Shown piece by piece: positions 3,467 to 6,072 of a stretch of 6,072 nucleotides of DNA. Source of the DNA: Verrucomicrobiaceae bacterium. Lineage in GTDB: Bacteria > Verrucomicrobiota > Verrucomicrobiia > Verrucomicrobiales > Verrucomicrobiaceae. The number at the start of each line of letters is the position of its first letter. Position 1 is the first letter of the stretch. The translations under genes and the position numbers were made by a program. The stretch spans positions 1 to 6,072 of the forward strand of contig JAGKWZ010000333.1 in the NCBI GenBank assembly GCA_021151605.1, given 5' to 3'. The notes under the pieces are model-generated. The model was not told the origin of the DNA. It searched no databases and saw only the letters and a list, made by a program, of their open reading frames with translations.

Positions 3467-6072
3467 ATGAAAAAGACACCCATCATCCTCTCGGGCTTCG
3501 TGTTTCTCGCTGCGTCGCTGCACGCCGCAGCGCCGAAGAAGGAGGAGACGATTGATCCCTCGAAGCCGGTGTCGTTTTACAAACACATCCGACCAATCCT
3601 CCAGGCGAACTGCACGGGCTGCCATCAGCCGGCGAAGGCCAAGGGCGACTACATCATGACGGACTTCGCCAAGCTGCTCGCGGGTGGTGAAGAGGGGAAC
3701 GCCATCGTGCCAGGAAAGCCTGAGGAGTCGAATTTGCTAAAAGTCTCCGTGCCGAATGCCGAGGGTAAGGTCGAGATGCCTCCGAAGGGTGATCCGCTCC
3801 ACGAATCCCAGATCGCGCTGATCAAAAAATGGGTCAGCGAAGGTGCGAAGGACGACACGCCAGCTTCGGCGATGGCGCATTATGACATGGAGCATCCGCC
3901 CGTGTATGTCACCGCGCCAGCCGTGACCTCGCTGGAGTATTCGCCCGATGGCTCGCTGATCGCCGTGGCGGGTTATCATGAGGTTTTGGTGCACAAAGCG
4001 GATGGCTCAGGCATCGCCGCACGTCTCGTGGGACTCGCGGAGCGCATCCAAAAGCTGGCTTGGAGCCCCGATGGCAAAAAGATCCTCGTCACCGGCGGCA
4101 GCCCGGCTCGCATGGGAGAAATCCAGATATGGGACGTTGCGGCGAAGAAGCTCGAACTCTCCAAATCACTCACCTTTGACACACTGTATGGCGCGAGTTG
4201 GTCGCCCGATGGCAAGTTCATCGCGGTCGGTTGTGGCGACAACGGCATGAGAGCTTACGAAGCCGCTTCAGGCAAAGAAGTCGTCTTCATGGGCGGGCAT
4301 TCGGATTGGGTGCTCGACACGGTTTGGGGCCTGGAAGGCAAACTCATCGCGTCCTGTGGTCGCGACATGAGTGTGAAGCTCACGGAAGTCGCCACGCAGC
4401 GCTTCGTGGACAACATCACCTCCATCACGCCCGGCGCTTTGAAAGGCGGCGTGCAGGCACTGGCGCGGCATCCTTTGCGCAATGAAATCCTCATCGGCGG
4501 CACCGATGGCGTGCCTGCGATCTATCGCATGGAGCGCATCACGAAGCGCGTCATCGGCGACAACGCCAACCTCATCCGCAAATTCCCCGTCATGCAGGGC
4601 CGCATCTTCGGCGTCGATTTCGCGCCGGATGGCAAACGCATCGCTGCGGGTGCTTCGCATGAAGGCGCGGGCGCGGTGAACATCTACGCGAGTGAGTATG
4701 ACAGTACGTTGCCAGAGCCGGTGAAGAAGATCATCGAAACCGTGAACGGCAAAGGCCCCGAACTCGACGCCTGGGTGACGAAGGATGTGAAGCAGCTCAG
4801 CAGCACGCCAGTGCCTTGTGGCATCTTCAGCGTCAGCTTTTCGCCCGATGGTAAAAACGTCGCCGCGGCTGGTCAGGATGGCCGCATTCGTCTCATCGAC
4901 GCAGCCACGGGCAAGATTGCCAAAGAGTTCGTCAGCGTGCCACTCGTGGCCGACAAAGCCTTGGCTGCCAGCGACGTGATCGCCGACGACAGCGTCCGCG
5001 CCACGGCGAAGAAGGACGACAAGGTCGAGACACTTGTCCCCGGTCTCACCGTCGCCAGCATTGAGGTCGAGCCGAAGAACGTCAGCATCGCCAAGCCGAC
5101 CGAGTATGCGCAGCTCCTCGTCACCGCCACGATGAGCAACGGCACCAAAGCCGACATCACCCGCATGGCGAAGCTCACCAGCACCAACGAAGCCGCCGCC
5201 ATCATCAATGATCGCGGTTTGGTGCGTCCCGGCAAAGATGGCAAAGGCGAGGTGAAGATCGCCTTCATGGGCAAAGCCGCCACGGTGCCCGTCAGCGTCA
5301 CCGGCATGAACGTCGCGCTGAAACCCGACTACGTCCGCGATGTGATGCCAATCGCCAGCAAGCTCGGCTGCAACATGGGCACCTGCCATGGAGCCAAGGA
5401 TGGCAAAGCGGGCTTCAAACTCAGCCTGCGCGGTTACGATCCAATTTATGACGTGCTCGCCTTCACCGACGAACTCGCCAGCCGCCGTGCCAACGTGGCC
5501 TCGCCGGAGCATTCGCTCATGCTTTTGAAGGCCAGCGGCAGCGTGCCGCATGAAGGCGGTCAGCTCACCGTGCCAGGCGAGCTTTATTACGAGACGCTGA
5601 AAGCCTGGATCAGCCAGGGCGCGAAGCTCGACCTCAAAACACCTCGCGTGACCAGCATCGAGATCTTCCCGAAAAACCCCGTGCTGGAACGTATCGGCAA
5701 TCGTCAACAGATGCGCGTCATCGCCCGCTATGCCGACGGCTATGTCCGTGATGTAACGGCGGAATCCTTTGTTGATAGCGGCAATGGCGACGTGATCGAA
5801 GCCGAAAAAACCGGCCTCATGACCAGCCTGCGCCGTGGTGAGGCAGCGATCCTTGCCCGCTTCGAAGGCTCTTATGCCGCCACCACCATCACCGTCATGG
5901 GCGACCGCACCGGCTTCGCCTGGAAAGAGCCTGAGAAGTGGAACAAGATCGACGAACTCGTCACCCGGAAGTGGGAGCGCATGAAGATCGAGCCGAGCGG
6001 TGTTTGCAGCGATGAAGACTTCCTCCGCCGCTTGCATCTCGACCTCACCGGCCTGCCGCCGAAAGCCGAAGA
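3467..6072 (+). CDS. Exported cytochrome c (PSCyt1)/WD40/Ig-like/DUF1549 protein, C-terminus beyond window edge
   Basis: From the ATG at 3467 the frame stays open for 868 codons to the window end. Residues 1 to about 21 form a signal peptide (MKKT, hydrophobic core, cleavage near HAAA). Residues 37-125 are a planctomycete-type cytochrome c domain with CTGCH (49-53) and a likely distal ligand M104 in EMPPKG. Residues about 150-485 are WD40-like repeats, with SPDG-type turns at 159, 200, 246, 386 and 459, probably a propeller. Residues about 526-613 are a Big2-like Ig domain, and 620-725 hold a second possible haem site, CNMGTCH (635-641). A second Ig-like domain spans 728-812. From 826 the text (NKIDELVTRKW, then CSDEDFLRRLHLDLTGLPP) is the start of DUF1549 (PSCyt2). 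DUF1553 would be expected next, and often a DUF1501 gene. Such proteins are exported and suspected of electron transfer or polysaccharide use, but unproven. No Shine-Dalgarno sequence is visible. Confidence 0.93.
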   Translation, partial: MKKTPIILSGFVFLAASLHAAAPKKEETIDPSKPVSFYKHIRPILQANCTGCHQPAKAKGDYIMTDFAKLLAGGEEGNAIVPGKPEESNLLKVSVPNAEGKVEMPPKGDPLHESQIALIKKWVSEGAKDDTPASAMAHYDMEHPPVYVTAPAVTSLEYSPDGSLIAVAGYHEVLVHKADGSGIAARLVGLAERIQKLAWSPDGKKILVTGGSPARMGEIQIWDVAAKKLELSKSLTFDTLYGASWSPDGKFIAVGCGDNGMRAYEAASGKEVVFMGGHSDWVLDTVWGLEGKLIASCGRDMSVKLTEVATQRFVDNITSITPGALKGGVQALARHPLRNEILIGGTDGVPAIYRMERITKRVIGDNANLIRKFPVMQGRIFGVDFAPDGKRIAAGASHEGAGAVNIYASEYDSTLPEPVKKIIETVNGKGPELDAWVTKDVKQLSSTPVPCGIFSVSFSPDGKNVAAAGQDGRIRLIDAATGKIAKEFVSVPLVADKALAASDVIADDSVRATAKKDDKVETLVPGLTVASIEVEPKNVSIAKPTEYAQLLVTATMSNGTKADITRMAKLTSTNEAAAIINDRGLVRPGKDGKGEVKIAFMGKAATVPVSVTGMNVALKPDYVRDVMPIASKLGCNMGTCHGAKDGKAGFKLSLRGYDPIYDVLAFTDELASRRANVASPEHSLMLLKASGSVPHEGGQLTVPGELYYETLKAWISQGAKLDLKTPRVTSIEIFPKNPVLERIGNRQQMRVIARYADGYVRDVTAESFVDSGNGDVIEAEKTGLMTSLRRGEAAILARFEGSYAATTITVMGDRTGFAWKEPEKWNKIDELVTRKWERMKIEPSGVCSDEDFLRRLHLDLTGLPPKAE

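Noticed and set aside
3262..3625. Two minus-strand frames of 74 and 77 codons around the start of the large gene
   Set aside because: They overlap the signal peptide and cytochrome domain of the plus-strand gene and show no recognisable protein features.
4268..6037. 589-codon open frame on the minus strand
   Set aside because: It lies wholly antisense to the cytochrome/WD40/DUF1549 gene, whose domains are clear on the plus strand. The antisense product is a low-complexity His/Ala/Asp/Gly/Val-rich text with no recognisable motif, as expected from GC-rich codon use opposite a real gene.
1..6072. Mobile element, CRISPR array, tRNA/rRNA, toxin-antitoxin or phage-defence system
   Set aside because: No transposase, terminal inverted repeats, regularly spaced repeats, cloverleaf or defence-type domains were seen. 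The MoxR ATPase alone is not evidence of a defence system.

Overview
The window looks like chromosomal DNA from the Planctomycetes-Verrucomicrobia-Chlamydiae group, most likely a Verrucomicrobiota (Prosthecobacter/Verrucomicrobium-like) bacterium. The strongest clue is the large secreted protein at the right end. It combines a planctomycete-type cytochrome c domain, WD40 repeats, Ig-like domains and the start of a DUF1549 (PSCyt2) domain, a combination almost confined to these phyla. The DNA is moderately GC-rich, and none of the four genes has a recognisable Shine-Dalgarno sequence. The phylum assignment is an inference from protein families, not from a marker gene.

Layout. (1) Positions 1-681, minus strand: the first 227 codons of a MoxR-family AAA+ ATPase that runs off the left edge. 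(2) Positions 682-1002: a 321-base divergent intergenic region with no convincing gene. It holds a plausible sigma70-like promoter facing right, a near-perfect 13-bp direct repeat 33 bp apart, and a small hairpin in a long leader. (3) Positions 1003-1779 and 1804-3282, plus strand: a short-chain dehydrogenase/reductase followed after 24 bases by a 13-helix sodium:solute symporter, almost certainly one operon. (4) Positions 3283-3466: a structured intergenic stretch with several hairpins. (5) Positions 3467-6072, plus strand: the first 868 codons of the cytochrome c/WD40/Ig-like/DUF1549 protein, which runs off the right edge.

How the genes may work together. The dehydrogenase-symporter pair reads as an uptake-and-oxidation module for a small organic substrate. 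A sugar, sugar acid or sialic-acid-like compound would fit the enzyme's relatives, but the substrate cannot be read from the sequence. The large protein is predicted to be exported. In these phyla such proteins are abundant, often sit next to DUF1501 genes, and are suspected of extracellular carbohydrate or electron-transfer roles, but their function is unproven. The MoxR ATPase is divergently transcribed and probably belongs to a separate MoxR/DUF58/VWA-type operon to the left.

No mobile element, CRISPR array, tRNA or rRNA was seen. I do not see a complete, clearly new system. The items most worth a second look are the fused architecture of the large protein, the enlarged active-site loop of the dehydrogenase, and the repeat/promoter arrangement upstream of it.
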